Below are positions 1-13,902 of a DNA stretch of 64,000 nucleotides, piece after piece. Made by a program: the position numbers and the translations under genes. Source of the stretch: Archilochus colubris. Its lineage: Eukaryota > Chordata > Aves > Apodiformes > Trochilidae. Numbering within the stretch: the stretch's first letter is position 1; each line of letters opens with the position of its first letter. The stretch covers positions 9,608,609-9,672,608 of the forward strand of contig CM041084.1 in NCBI GenBank assembly GCA_023079485.1, in the 5' to 3' direction. The notes under the pieces were generated by a model. It worked only from the letters and a program-made list of their open reading frames with translations, was not told the DNA's origin and did no database searches.

Positions 1-62
1 TTACCTAAAAGTACACAACTGTGTGTACTTACATAGACCATATATAACTATGTAACGTGTAA

Positions 63-84
63 CATACTAACTACATACTAACTA
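63..84. repeat. Perfect 11-bp tandem duplication
   Basis: CATACTAACTA occurs twice in direct succession within a stretch rich in ACATA/CTTAC words. Confidence 0.85.
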
Positions 85-177
85 CATGAACTTACACAAA
101 CAGTAACGGTCTACTTAGATCTACAACTTCATATGTAAAGGTGTTTTTATATGTATGCATTTTTTTCACTAATTTAC

Positions 178-640
178 AATGAATTTCATCTACCATGTTG
201 GGTCCAGTCACTCAGTCTGACAAGATTTTTATAAATTTCTAAGACCAGCTTTCACCTAGTATTTTCAGTAATTTAGTGCTATTAACAGGTTTTCTCATCA
301 CACTGCTCACTCTCTTTTCCCATTCATCCATAAGTACATTGAATGCCACTGTCCCAGCAGAGGTCCTTGCACTTTTCTGCTATCTTTAGCCTTTGAAAAA
401 CTAATAATTTATTCCTAATCTCTTTTTCTTGCCTTTAAACCAATTACTGATCCACTACTTTCGTGTTTGATATCCACACTTTAAGAAACAGATTCCTTAG
501 AAACTTCTAGTGAAAGACCTTGCTTAAAGAAAGTCTTTGGCTACACAGGCAGTCTCTACCAGCTGCACCATGTTTGTTGATCCCCCCAGAGAGATTTAAC
601 AGGTTTACAAGGCAAGGACTGCTTATTGTAATCTTTTACA
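178..640 (-). mobile_element. Old CR1-type LINE fragment, internal reverse-transcriptase region, antisense
   Basis: Read on the plus strand, the stretch follows, in order, landmarks of the widespread reverse-complemented CR1 ORF2 sequence of birds and turtles. These are TGAATTTCATCTACCAT, then CCAGTCACTCAGT, CACTGCTCAC, CATTGAATGCCACTG, CCAATTACTGATCCA, GACCTTGCTTAAAGAAAG and CATGTTTGTTGATCCC. Many small gaps and substitutions separate them, so the copy is old. It has no intact reading frame. Ends are approximate. The order and spacing of landmarks make chance similarity unlikely. Confidence 0.75.
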
Positions 641-1110
641 GGCACTTTGAAATCAATCATCCAATGAGTCCAGCAAAGAGAGTTCTGGTGTGAAAATTAT
701 TCCAGTTCCACCTGTAGCTAAATTCATACATGGTGAAGCAGAAGAAGTTGTTAAAGGACAGGTTTGGGCTCTCAGTGTTTACCTAAATGAACTTTCAAGC
801 CAAATTGTAACTTGTTCATTCATAATTTTTAAAACATACCAACCGGGAAGTTTGGAAGTAAATCAGTTGCCAACTCAGTTACTATACAGAAATTACTTCT
901 TGAAGTCAAAAACCCAGTCCTACAGTTAGCAGCCAAGTTGACAAGACAACAAGTGTCCTTGGAACATTGCTACTTATTCAGAAGCAGCTTAGCACCAGAA
1001 ATGAAATGTTGATTCCCAAGATTAACTTGCCATTTAAACTCTCTAAATGGCACACCGACAAAGATATATTTCTATCATCTTTTGATCCAGAAATTAAGGC
1101 TAACATGTAA
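640..1110 (+). pseudogene. Unidentified coding-like relic with frameshifts
   Basis: After a splice-like TCTTTTACAG at about 632-641, several coding-like peptides appear in shifting plus-strand frames: HFEINHPMSPAKRVLV near 643, VKIIPVPPVAKFIHGEAEEV from 690, SLEVNQLPTQLLYRNYFL near 850, and FKLSKWHTDKDIFLSSFDPE near 1035. The shifts would need at least two frameshifts. I do not recognise the parent protein. It could be a decayed processed pseudogene, part of a transposable element next to the LINE fragment, or chance. It lies antisense to PTPRN2 intron sequence and is not part of that gene. Confidence 0.3.
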
Positions 1111-1479
1111 TAACATTTTTTTTCCTGAAAAAAAAGTGTTGGAATAATGAAGGCATTGCATCCTCATTTACCAATAGATCAACATGGTTTTAGGAGTTCA
1201 TGACAATACTAAAAAGCTTTTCTTTATTCTAGGCCTTGACTGCAAGTCTCTGTTTAACCCATTTCCTCGACAAACAAGGAAGACTGAGACATTTTTAATT
1301 GATTCTAAAATGTTACACTTCAGTTTCCTATGTGTGCCACTCACCTCTTGACTGTGTCCCTCTTCAAATGTCAATCTTCCAAGGGGAATGGGATCTCTCT
1401 GTGCTATCTGTAGTGCAACTGCCCGCTAAATGGGCACTTGTGAGATCACAATTTGTGAATAGAGGACAAGGACTCTTAC

Positions 1480-1559
1480 CTGCTGCTTTGGCAACATCTG
1501 CAGTTGAAATGTTTTGGAGGTTTGAGTGCACTCTAAAGGTCACAGATGGTCCTAGCACG
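1480..1559 (-). CDS. PTPRN2: PTPRN2 internal exon, mature ectodomain (last exon in the window)
   Basis: 80 nt: one base completing an Asn codon, 26 codons and one trailing base. The acceptor is AATCTCTTCCAG and the donor is GTAAGA. The peptide VLGPSVTFRVHSNLQNISTA continues DVAKAA. It corresponds to the highly conserved V-L-G-P-A-V-T-F-K-V strand and Q-N-V-T sequon of human PTPRN2. Here the sequon is Asn-Ile-Ser, so N-glycosylation is likely retained. The next exon (end of ectodomain and transmembrane segment) is not seen in positions 1-1479 and must lie to the left of the window, as must the whole phosphatase-like domain. Confidence 0.96.
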
Positions 1560-4500
1560 CTGGAAGAGATTATTAAAAATTGTAAGATTCAGAACCAAGA
1601 GACACAGCATAATATTGCTTATCAAAAGAGATTTTTAAGGAGAAAACTATTAAGACACCATTAAGTCCTCTTCCTTTTGCTCCATTAGCTAGGTTTGCAT
1701 ACATTTTTATATCTCTTGTGGTTTCTTGGGTGTATCTTATGCCTATCTGAAAGAATGTCAATGACATTAACTAAATTTCAGAATATTCCTGTAAACACTA
1801 TTCCTATTACAAAAATGGCAAAACAGAGGCAACGATATTGGTTTTTTCCCAAGTGCAGCATAAACCATCACTGGAAATCAGCATCCAAAGAAAATTACAG
1901 ATAGTTCCAAATTTTATATGCCTAATATTAATACAAGCTTAGTCCTGTGGTCATGACTGTAAATCAGAGGGACCATATAGAAACTCAGTATATTTATCTT
2001 GATCATATTCTGCAACAACATGGGATGGAAGGGAAGAAGATTCTGGGCATATCTGAGCCAGAGGCTGGTTTTGACCAGAAAGTATTTAATTTTTAACAAT
2101 AAAGGTAATCCCCTCTTCAAATAACTTATGAAGGAAAATTAATGACTCTGTGATGACCTTTTGGGTGTAGCCTGATGGTCCTTCATGGCATTAAAATCAA
2201 TGAGGCATTTACAGCGGAAAGTACTGATTAGTCAGATGAAGCTCAGCAGAGTAAACTATTCAGGGCTTCACAAAAATTCATTCTGGTGCATATTTAAAGA
2301 AAAATAAAGCAATATATGTAATGTTGCGTTCATTCTCCACCCATTCCAATAATATCCAACTTGCACTTCGGATGAAAGGAATAAAGACATCTCAGTTCTG
2401 ATAACCTCATAAGTACACTAAAATAGATATATTTGACAAACCTAAGCAAAATACAAACACAAATATAGTGAATGTAATTTTTAAGAAAATTTCCAGTCCA
2501 GTGACTCCATCTGGATAATCCAGGAACATGAGAGGACCCTAGTCATGCCTGTGAACTCATTGCCATGAGAGCTGTCATTTCTCTTTGCTGCAGGTGAGAA
2601 AATGTAGAGAAATAAAGAGGAAAAAACAGCGTGGGGAAAAAAATCATTGTGCAAGTGGGATGATGGTGGGTTAAAAGCATTCAGAATCATTTAAACTACC
2701 TACTCATATTGCTATGTGGGATTTTGTTTTTCTCTACTGTAGCAATTGAATGCTTGAATGTAAGGAATCACCTGAGCACCACAAAAAATCAGCTTCCCTA
2801 AGAATATTTACAAAATACAGAAAAGAAAGCAGCTCTTGTCATAAATTATTGCACACTGGTGTTCTTCTGCTTATTTAAAATTAAACAAAAGACCTTGAGA
2901 TTACTTGGTCAAAATTGTATTTCTGCTCAATGTTTTGGGAACTGACTGCTTCAGGAGCCCATAAAATGAGATTTTTCTCATGGGGGGCTTCTGGCAAAAG
3001 CACTCAATAAATAAACATTTCAATAACAATAGATGCCCTTTGGGGAATTCCTCACTGTTCATTATGTGTTGGACCAGAACATTTAAACAAAGCCAGTAAT
3101 TATTTGACTGCAAAATATCTTTTAAAAGACTTTTTAACAAGAGGGCAACCAGCCTGAGAAAAGGTTTTAAGATGTATAAAATGCACCCCTGATACTTCTA
3201 ACCAGAAACTTTAAATTAGATAGATGAGACTGCTTTTCCAGGCGGCTGTCAGGCCCCCTGAAGTCTGGGTAATATTAATGGCAATTGTCTTTACATCACT
3301 CTAAATACGGAGGCTCACTGAACTGCACACAATTGTTTATGACCTGATGAATTGCAAACAATCCATTCCCACAGCTGGGGAGGGTGCTGGCCATGAGCAG
3401 AGGCATCCCTCCTGCCTGGCAGCTCCCCCAGCCAGCACCCAGCCTGCTGGGGAGGAGAAAACCATAAGCAATGCAAACCACAATGCCCAGCCTGAAACAC
3501 AACCTACACCTAAGACACACATCTGCTGCAACAGAGATTAAAAGTTTTAGGTTGCAGCAGTACTAATCTGGAAAGATAATATTGTGCTTCAGATCTTTTG
3601 TCCATGTTGTGTCCCCCCCAGCTGTATGCTCTACTATTACACCTATGCAAATTTGCAGTTGCTTCTTCTAACATAAATGAATTTACACCCATCTAAATAA
3701 GAGAAGATTGTGAGTTTTAGAAGATGCCTGGACTGCAGCATTATGATCACATTATTTTTTTCTGATGTATTTTTGAATAAAGGCAAGCAGGTCTGGCTTC
3801 AAGGCTAACAAACAGGGACTTCTCTCCACGCAAAATGCAATGTCTGTTGCAATGACCTGCTAAATTTATTACTTGAAATTTACTAATTACCCCCTGTTGG
3901 CTGTCACAATTTTTTTTTTAATTTCAATAATTTTGCCTTCAGCCATAATAGTTTTGTTTTGGTTTTTTTTTAACAAAGACATTCAAAGCATATTGCAAAT
4001 TGTCAGCCTTATGTGCTGTTGTCTTATATTCTGTTTACTAGAGATGAAATAATTACAGTGTTTATACAAAAATGACTTGAAGGTTGATTGCTGATTTAAT
4101 AATATCCCCTCCCCTTGGGTTTATATTTCCCATCTGAAGGTGGGAGGGTGTGCAACATGCACAGAACCATCCAATATTATTTGTGTAAAATAGAATATTT
4201 CCTTTCATTAATTGTTTTACTGACTAACAACATTCTTATTGTATTTTGCCTGACAACAAAAGAATGATCTGAATAAACAGAGCTGGAGCATGATCAATAT
4301 GGTAAGGTCCATATCACTTTCAAGCCGTAGGTCATAATTATCTTTATGAATGACAGGATTTAAATCTCCATAAATTACCATGCTTTGCATGCCTGTTCTT
4401 CTCCCTCATGTGTGTGTATTTCAGTATTACAGTATCACTCAGAAGGTTTACTGTGAAATACAGTCACAGTCTATCATACCCCCTAGTGGAAAAGGATTTG

Positions 4501-5193
4501 AGAAACAAGTGCCAACATGGTTATGTGTATTCTTGGAGATGAGACATAGAGCTGATGCCAGATGGAACTGAGTTGAGGCTGCACTGCATTTTTAAAAAAA
4601 TACAGGCAGAGTGCAATTTCTCCAGACTGGAGGAAGATGAGGAGATTAGGATTGGATATTTCCAACATTAAACATTCTATTAATGACCCTTTTTTGTAAA
4701 ACAGAGCTTGCCTTAATAAAGCTTAGATTTGAAATTAGAGTCACTGCTTGTCTATATGTTCATTTCAAAATCCTTTAATCTCTGGAGGTTAAGAAAAGCA
4801 ATTAGTAATGCTCCAGAGGATTGCACAAAGTAAATTTTACAGCAGTGAAGGTAATTGTCTCAGGAAATGTTTGGTGGGCTTGAACTAATGACACGCAATG
4901 TGTACACATTTCTGTGTCTACTGTGTTTAGGAATTTGAAGCTTAGGTCCATTGTTTATATTGCACTGAAGCCTTCTTTTCACCTTAACTATTTTTTAAAA
5001 AATTAATGCCTACACTACTGTGTTATATATAAAATATATTTATGTCAAATCAAATTAATGAGAAAAAAGCACATGATTAATGGAGGCATTTTTGTAATAC
5101 AGTCAGTTTATACAACAATTTACAAAGCAAAGGCAGAAAATTGCATCTGGTCAGTGTCATATAATTGGATTAAGAAGCTTACACCAAATATTT

Positions 5194-5600
5194 TCATAGA
5201 ATCATAGAATTTTCAGGGTTGGAAGGGACCTTTAAGATCATCTGGTTCCAACTCCCCTGCCATGGGCAGGGACATCTCCCACCAGATCAGGCTGCTCAGA
5301 GCCCTGTTCAGCCTGGCCTTACAAACTTCCAGGGATGGGGCTTTCACCACCTCTCTAGGTAACCTGTTCCAGTATTTCACCACCCTCATGGTGAAGAACT
5401 TCTTCCTAACTTCCAATCTATATCTATCCTCCTCTAGTTTGTATCCATTCCCCCTCTCCTCTGAGCTTTCTCCTCTCCAGACTGAAGAACCCCAACTCTC
5501 TCAGTCTGTCTTCACAGGAGATGTACTCCACGATCATCCTCATGCCCTGTCTCTGGACATGCTACAGCACATCCATGTTTTTCATGTCTTGTCCATGTCT
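5194..5600 (-). mobile_element. CR1 LINE, 3' end, minus orientation
   Basis: Begins with the reverse complement of the CR1 3' terminus (TCATAGAATCATAGAAT) followed by GGTTGGAAGGGACCT and ATCATCTGGTTCCAACTCCC. It continues with the usual CR1 3' region, including CTGTTCAGCCTGGCC, CCAGGGATGGGGC and GAAGAACTTCTTCCTAA. The copy is 5' truncated, as most avian CR1 insertions are. It is well preserved, so probably one of the younger copies here. The left boundary is sharp; the right boundary is approximate. Confidence 0.95.
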
Positions 5601-6136
5601 CTTGTGTCCACCTTTTTCTCCTTCTGTTAATCAGACGAGCTGTAAATACATTGACAACTTGATTCAGGCTTCACCACCTTTTTTTTTACCAGAAAAAAAG
5701 TGGTCTTAATAAGCACTGGGTCATAGTATATTTATATTACATAAGCAGGTACCTGGATAAACTTCAAAGATTCTGGAAATTTGTGAAGGATGTATTGTGC
5801 TGACCTGCCACAAAACAGGATCTATGAACAGCTGAGCAAAGAATATTGATCATCACCAGACTTAATTCTAAAATGGAACACATCTTTCACTCTTTAATAT
5901 CTTTACTCTTCAAAGATTTGCTTCATTTTATGCCTGAATGGAAAAAATGTCAATGTACTGCTGGATGTATTCTCACTTTTCTATTGACATTTATGTACTT
6001 AAAGAAAGTGATCAATTAAAAAAATGTTTTCTGTTTTGGCAAGCAGAGCTTCTTGAGCCATTCTCTGGGAACTCTTAACACGCTCCTTAACCTGCAGAAT
6101 GACACAGTGTTCCACAACATGCTGCAGTACCACTAA

Positions 6137-6154
6137 ATATATATATATATATAT
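6137..6154. repeat. (AT)n microsatellite
   Basis: Nine uninterrupted AT units. Confidence 0.9.
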
Positions 6155-7480
6155 TCCTATTTATAACCATATAGACTACACATTAACTGCTTGTTTGCAA
6201 CGTTGCCTACAGAAAAATGCTCCTGTACTAAAAATAGAGCCAATAGGGAGAGAGAAAGATTTGTTGTACTAACATCACACTTACATCTAACAGTGACCAA
6301 GTACTAAAGGTGAAAAAGTGACAACCCTACTAAAGGAAAGACATTAATTGCAGTGCTCACTGCTTAGGGTTATTTTTTTATCACCAATTGCATTTCATTA
6401 GCATGCTGAGGTGCATACAGATAGGTAAGGGCATGTAGCACCCACTGTGCAGCTGGGTGAGGTGTAGCAGACAGACTACAAAGACCAGATAAGACTGGGG
6501 CAGTTTCAGAGCAGTCACATCTTGCAAATGTAACTACATGGAAATTGAGTCAGGATGTGATGGCTGCAGATCAGATTTACCTCTGCAACTTGTATCTACA
6601 GCCTTCATAAACCAGGTAATAATTTGGACACCTTGCACTGTCCTTTTCAACTGATCAGTGCTGTGGTAGGACTTCATGGAGCACCATTTCAGGGGGACAG
6701 AAGAGGGCCATCCAAGTAATGAGAGGTATCCTGACAGACACTACTGTCATTAGAATAATTTTGAGAGTAGTCACAGAAAAGGGATGACTGGTCCAGAAAG
6801 GTGTTTTCTAACAGCAGCAGTCCCTGTTTGGTGGGTCACTGATACCAACCAATATGAAATGATGCACTTCTAATTCTTTTCTTTGACAATAATTAATTTT
6901 CTAATAATTTAATCTATATGCATCGAATTGTACTAAGCACACTGAAACTAACTTACAGTGCAAAAGATGAAAGAGTATTTTAAGGATTTTACAACTCACT
7001 TCATCACAGGTGAAGATTATTTTGCTAAGACTGCAATTTAAATGATTTTTAAAATGGGCAACACTCAATTTAGAGATTGATGCTACACTCAGTTTATCCT
7101 ATTTTTATTTTTTACAAAATGCAACTTCTGATGATTACCCAATGTCTATGAATAATTTGTAGATCTTTAAAATAATTTTTCTATTAATCTGTCACAAGCC
7201 ATGAAACTTGACATTTTCACCATGCTGAGTACATGAAAGTTGCCAGCTTTGCCTACCATGCAAATAAGGTTCTTAATTACAGTATTTAAAAGAACAAACC
7301 ATATAAGTGCTATAATTTTTTACAGCAAAAGAGTGATTGAACTCTGAGTGTGGGAAAATGGTTTTGAAACACTGCTTAAATATACAGTGATTTTTTTTTT
7401 CACTCCCCAAAGATTAAGCTTAAGGGATAAAAAAGTTATGTCGTTATAAAAAAAAAATAAAAAAGTATAATTGTATCCTA

Positions 7481-7517
7481 TTTATATATATCTATGTATA
7501 TATGTATATATATATTA
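7481..7517. repeat. TA-rich imperfect microsatellite
   Basis: TATATATCTATGTATATATG followed by TATATATATTA. Alternating purine-pyrimidine with C and G interruptions. Confidence 0.8.
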
Positions 7518-10359
7518 ATATCTTTTAGTAGTCTGCCTGCTAGAAAACCAGCAGACAATCTCAATGTTTGGCCAGTAAGCAGTTTCCTGACTTCAGGTCT
7601 CCTTCCCTCTCTATACCTGTGTTATTCCTGGAGTATTCTGACTTTCAGTCTGTCACTGAGTTCTGCACCAGCTTAGGGAAAAATCAAGCAAACTGTCTTG
7701 AGCTTCAATCTACCCAGCTGCAGAATGGAAATGATTACCTGTTATTATGTGAAAGCTGTATTAACTAAATGTCATGGCACATATTCAGGTAATTGCTTGA
7801 AACATAGGAGTATATCTTGCCTACCCTTTAATGTTATGAACTTTAATTTTATTAAAGAAGGAATATGAGGGCATTCTTTGTCACACAGAGAGATAAATAG
7901 TAGGGAAATATGAAGTTAAAAATAGACAGGTAAACTTCGTAATCTTCCTTATCTATTAAAACCTCTTGAGTAGAGACCTGTGAGTACATGGAAATGTAGC
8001 ACTATATTTCATTCTGCTTTTGATTATAAAGGTGTAAATCCTCTGATTTAATGAGATTACATGTAATAGAGAGCCAAAGTTCATACCTTTTTACTTAGTA
8101 TCCCTAGATTTTTATGATCTTTCTGTTTTGTCACCTAGAACTCAGAAAATGTTGTAGGCCAAAATCCTCTTTGTTATTTTAGTATATTTTTATATTTTTC
8201 TAGCTGGAAAGTTACAGTAAATAGGGCAAAATTATCTTGGTTAGATGCACATTTATTAAAGAAAAGTACACAAAATACACTGTACCTCCAGGGATAAAGC
8301 CATAAGGCTAATGTAATACTAAGGTTGAGAAATCACTCATTTTTTAAGTAAAGGAATGCACTGTTAAAATTTCCACCTTCTTATTGTTTCTTTATGCTCA
8401 TTCCATTAAAAAATGATGTATCTTTATATTATAAATTAGTTGTCAAATTAAAAAAAAATTGTATTAGAAAACAGTGTAATTTCTTATAAAAGCGTGCATG
8501 AAATGAGTTACAGCAGTACATTTTTCAGATAATCTGTTCTCCAGACTCATTAAATCTGTGGAAGAATTCAAGTTTGATTAAAGTGGTTCCATCATTTCTG
8601 AGTTATGCTTTTTATAATATGTTATGGCAAAGAAATAGCCTTAGACTGTTGGTTTGCCTTCAAAACCAAAGAACATATGACAAATATTGCTCAACTTTTT
8701 TTGAGATATATCTTTTTATTGAGACAAAGCACAGCACAGTTCAAATTGAAATTAAAATGTTGCTTAATTTCTGGATAGCAAATAGAATGGGAAAAAGAGT
8801 TCAATCTATTGCTGGTCTACACTAGAGCATCTTAAGGATGAACTATGACTTTTTGCATAAGCATGATATTAGATCACTGCTCTCAGTAAATCTAAATGGC
8901 ATAAATGTCAGACTCCAGAATCTGCCAGTTCAGAAAAAACCTTCGCAAGAATATTAATCCACAGGTGTTCAACACAAAACACAGAAAAAGATTTATCACA
9001 CTGAATCAAGGAGAAAAGCATCATGGAGAATTCATTCAGTAGAGAAAAGTTTGCAGATGCAAACCTAAGAAGACAATGTGCTACCTGTCCCACTATCACT
9101 CCATCTCACTATCCTGCCTCTCAAGGTACCAATAATTTTCTGAGATGTTCACATTTAGAGCATACATAGACCATATGTCATAATCCATCAGCATGATGAA
9201 GTGAAAGTATCAAGTACAGGTTCAGTGTTTAGGTTCTGGATGACTGAATGTGATTAATCGGCTGATTGAGTTTTTCAGGTGTTAGAAAAATAACCTGACA
9301 AACAGTGAACAAAGCCTGTACAGCACGATAAGGACACTATAGCCAATGCACATCTTCATAGGTGAGGCTGGGAGCTCCTCTTATCAGCCCAGCACTTCTG
9401 ATCTGAATGCATGTAAAGCTTCTCTAAACCACCACTACTTGGTTTGATCTTCAGATATTTTCCTCAGTTCAAGTTCTTTTCACTGGGATGGTTGGCTGGC
9501 TTTTCAAATTGTATTTACTCCAGCCCAACCATTTCAGCCCTTCCTAAGAACAATTATTTGGTTGTGTGAGAAGTTTCCATTGAGAAGGAGGTGGCAAGTA
9601 TCTTGAACCCCAATACTTGAAAACTGAGATCTGAAGTATGGCAAGAATGTGCCCACAGCTGTTCTCACAACAAGCCTTCCTAATTCAAGCTTTTGTTAGA
9701 TCACTGTTTACATAAAACATGCAAAAAACCATAGTTGACACTGAGCACATACTACAATGTAATAGGAAAATCAATCTTGACTTACTCACTAGATTAAAGA
9801 TACACAGTCTTTCTTTTCAAAGTGTTATTTAACAGGATCCCTGGCATCCAAGGATGAAAGGTGGTCAAGTACTAAAGAAGAATAACATTTTTAGGGGTCT
9901 CAACTTCATTTTATCAGACTTCAGGAAGCAAAAAAGGTATGGAACTAGAAAGATGTAGTGTCCAACCATTGTAATGTCCAACCTTTACTTTAAATTTTGC
10001 TAATGCCATTTGGTTCTGCTTCAGATTCAGACTCCATTTGAAGCCAAACCATTTCAGGCATTTTTATTTTACAGAAACAGGTAGCTTTGTTTAAACTGAG
10101 AGCTGATTTCTGGGACTGCTAAACATTTGGAATGGCAATTGAAGCTAATGTGATCTCTGTCTCGGTATGTGCTGTTCTTTACAGAAGAGGTTGAAAAGGC
10201 TGTACTAAGACATCAAACCAGACACCTCATACTAGCAAATGCTTTGATGTTGATCTCTAGGTGTGTATGGTCCTAGTGTTATCTCATAGTTCATGTGAGT
10301 TAAGTATATCAACTCATGTTTGTCAAGCATTTTGACAGTGTACTGAAGAGCACTGTAGG

Positions 10360-10481
10360 AAAAAAAAACAAAAATCAACAGCACACCTAATGAAAAAAAA
10401 ACAACAAAGCAAAACAAACAAAAAAACCACAACAAAACCACACACACACACACAAAAAAACCAAAAAAACCACCAAAACAA
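10360..10481. repeat. A/C-rich low-complexity tract with (CA)n core
   Basis: Over 120 bp almost without G and T on the plus strand, built of AACAAA, AAACCA and a CACACACACACACA core near 10440. The transcript (minus) strand is T/G-rich. Confidence 0.85.
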
Positions 10482-12413
10482 GAGGAAATCCGATTTCTGA
10501 CCTCAAAGCAGGATTTGAATAATGTGCAATAAATAAAGCCTTAAGCCACACATTGAACATGGAGACTAAAACGAAAAATTGAAGACCTGCCCATTAATTG
10601 AGAATTTTGTTTCCCACATATGGAATAAAACATGGGGATGTAGAAAAATACACAGACATGAGCAAATATTTCAAGACTATATCATAAACAGTCATTATCA
10701 AAATACTGATATAGACTCTGAAAGATCACTGGTTTGAACATTTAATATAGTTTTGGATGTCCAAAACCAACTTTACATGCTAAGGGTGTACTGGTTAAGT
10801 TTTATAACTTTGCAATCCAGGACATTATATTCCATAATTTTCAACTTGAAAAATTAATTTGTATCAGCATTTAAAATTTAGCATATATATCCTGCTCATT
10901 CCCCAAAACATATATATGCACATATAATATTTTTATATGTGATTATGGTTATAAAACAAAAAGCAGCAGATAGAGATTAATAACATTTTCTGGAATGCAT
11001 ACAGAGTGCTCTGCGACAGGTTTTCCTTTGAAAAATTAAATATGGAAATGGGCATGATTGTTGGTCAAGTAATCAAGTTTCTTAAAAGGACAGTTTGATT
11101 ACTGCATTTAGGTATGTTAGAAGGCAAAAATGACAAAGATTTCTATAAAGACAAATGGGCAGAGGAAGCCAAAGAAGTAGAAAAAATGAGGAAAAAAGAG
11201 ACACCTAGAGAGAGAGATCTTCAACAGCAATAGCAAAAATCATATAAGGCTGAAGAGAGAAATAAGAAAGAAAAGAAAAATCAGTGCTAGTGCAGCATCC
11301 ATCAGAGAATGTAATATTCAGCTGAAAATTTCACTCTTAACTGGAGGCTGAGAGTGATAGGATATGCAGTCTGAACACTAAGAAATCAACATAGTCTATT
11401 TTCATTCTAAAAATGAACCTAAGCTTAGAGCTGAAAGCCCACTTTAGCACTTTTCTCAATATCCTAAGTATGATAACATTAAATAAAAAGTCAGAAATAA
11501 TTCTAATTTTCATCAGAAATTAAATAGCCATTTATGTTCTACTTTGATGGCTTCAACTATAGATTCTGAGTGCCCTTTCCACCACCCTAACAGTACATGT
11601 TGCAGATTTTAGCAGTTTTACTATATTTGGATGCTTCTTGATAACTTCTCATTTCATAAAGGTCAGTGTTGCAGTGGTAATTTTTAATTTTTATTTTAAT
11701 AAACATAATCCCTTCTAACACTACTGCCCATCTGACTTCAATCCATGATACCATTCCAACAATCAATCACCAAAGGCATTGGACACCCATAATTAGATTA
11801 TAAAATCATAACTGTAGTCATTTTACGTCTGCTTGCATAATTACATCAGCATGCTAATATCCTTTTAATGGTCTCTAATGATGTAATAAGAAATAATGGA
11901 ATTTATTTGACAGTTACATAACCATTAACAAAACATATTAAGCATAACTATTACTTCCATAAAGATTCAGGCTGTATCCAAAAGTGACAGCTAACATGTT
12001 GGGTCTTTTCTTCAATGTAGGAATATTTCTAATTATGAATTCCCCAAATCTCTCCCCACTCATCTGCTTCACAGGGTGAGCAAAGTTTATGTCAATGAAA
12101 ACTTGACAGCAAACCAACTGTAGAAGTGGACTGAGTGCTGTGGGAGCCAAGCCTGAGGCTATACTGTGAATTGCAGGCCATCAGTTAAAGTTGGCAGGAT
12201 TGTGAAGAAGAGAAGATAAGACAAGCTGATTACTACCATGCATCCACTAATCGAGAACTAACACAGGAATCAGGAGAAATCCATGGCAAAAGCAACTGCT
12301 TGCTTACCAAACTCCAAAGCGCTCAAAATATAGGAAAGCATGGAAAATATTTGCAGATAAAATTGACTGTGGGTAGTAATGTATTTGTGAAGCAGTCCTT
12401 TTGAATTTTAATC

Positions 12414-12428
12414 TTTTTTTTTTTTTTT
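12414..12428. repeat. Poly-T run (15 bases)
   Basis: 15 T followed by CAGAAAAAAAG. In an intron transcribed from the other strand, so it reads as poly-A in the transcript. Confidence 0.8.
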
Positions 12429-13902
12429 CAGAAAAAAAGACAAGAAACTCTGAATTGAAAATCTGAAGAACTTCAGAATTCACCACTCACCCTCCATCCT
12501 TGGTTCTCCTTACACTATCCTTATTAAATACATTGTCCATGTTCTCAAATTAACCCTGTGATTCCCATTAACCTCCCTTCACCCTGAAATCTTGTAATTA
12601 AGGCTTACACTGTTACTTAACATTCAGAAAACTTGGTGGGAAAACAGAGAAATTTACAACAAACTAATACTTAGGTCAGAGTTCAAAGTAGACTTTAAAA
12701 AAGTTTTTTAAAAAATCTGAATACCTAAGGAATAAGAGTACTTTTAGTTTCCAGTAAAATAAAATAATTTAAATCAGCTATGATGCCTTAGGCCAAGTAA
12801 AAAGCATATTTCCTGAGATGCCTCATTCTCACACTTTGATGTATCAAAGGTGGATTAGGAATAACCATGACATTAAGTCTTTGCTGAAACCTCTCCCCAT
12901 GATGCCACTCAGAAGCTAACTATTGCCTTTGAATTCATACAGTTTTCCAAGAAGAGCTGTGTAGTGATGAGAAAAGAACAAATCCAAACTGTTAATTCTT
13001 TGCTTCGTGAGGCCTTTTTCTAAAGACTCCGCTACTGGCTACATCTACTGGTCAGCTCCACATTTTTTTAGCATTTTGTGGGTTTAACATGAGTCAAAGC
13101 ATCTCATTTTCTTGAGTAAAGAAAATTTATTGTGGATGATTTTTAATGAAATTTATTTTTGAAATAATATTTCCCAGATTTATAGATTTTTAAAAGGGCA
13201 GACTGTGTTTTTGTTGATAGACAGAATACTTGTCTATCAGATTTGGAGTTACTATCATTCAAAACATGTTTTTTAAAATAATGACCATACAAGTACTTTC
13301 AGTACAGTAATGTAACTGCATATTAATGGAAACAAAACAGTCAATTTCCCTACTGCCACACTCTAGGAGGAAAAAAAAATAAAAAAATAAAAAAAAGGGG
13401 TTGTTCATTGCTAGCTGTTTCACTAGAGGGATATTTTTCATTAAAGAATGAATCTACAACCTGCTAATTGCAATGCTGTTGTGATTTATCAGTGTTAAAA
13501 AATAACCAAGAGGTTTTATGCTAACAAATAGGTGGTGAAACAATTGTTTCAGCAATACAAAGAATTATTCTAGCAAATAAGATATGGGAAGATTTTAATT
13601 CTAAACAATATGCCTGGTTTTTTGTCAGATTTCTACAAAGATTTTCTCATCAGTAGTCTATTTCTCTGTACATATACATTAATAGAGGGGGTAGAATTTT
13701 TTCCAAATAATAATGAACACTTCCACTAAAGATGAAACAACTTCAGACAATGGCTTTAAATGCAGTATTAAATGATGAATTGCATTCACTGGAACTGAAA
13801 GTTAAACAAAAGCTGACGGCAACACACATAAGGCTGAGAAAGATGCTGCATTTCAGCAACCTCGCTCATGGGCCAAAACAAGCAGCCCAAACCCTCTGAA
13901 AC

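Larger units (their letters stand above)
1..1479 (-). other. PTPRN2: PTPRN2 intron, 3' side, partial
   Basis: Intron following the last visible exon. It holds an 11-bp tandem duplication (63-84), an old antisense CR1-type LINE fragment (about 178-640) and a coding-like relic in mixed frames (640-1110). No exon matching the juxtamembrane or transmembrane part of PTPRN2 was seen on the minus strand. Confidence 0.75.

Noticed and set aside
1299..1664. 121-codon plus-strand open frame
   Set aside because: Shadow of the minus-strand PTPRN2 exon at 1480-1559; it has no family features of its own.
6650..6770. Possible internal CR1 piece (words such as GGGGACAGAAGAGGGCCAT)
   Set aside because: Only one short patch resembles CR1; too little to call.
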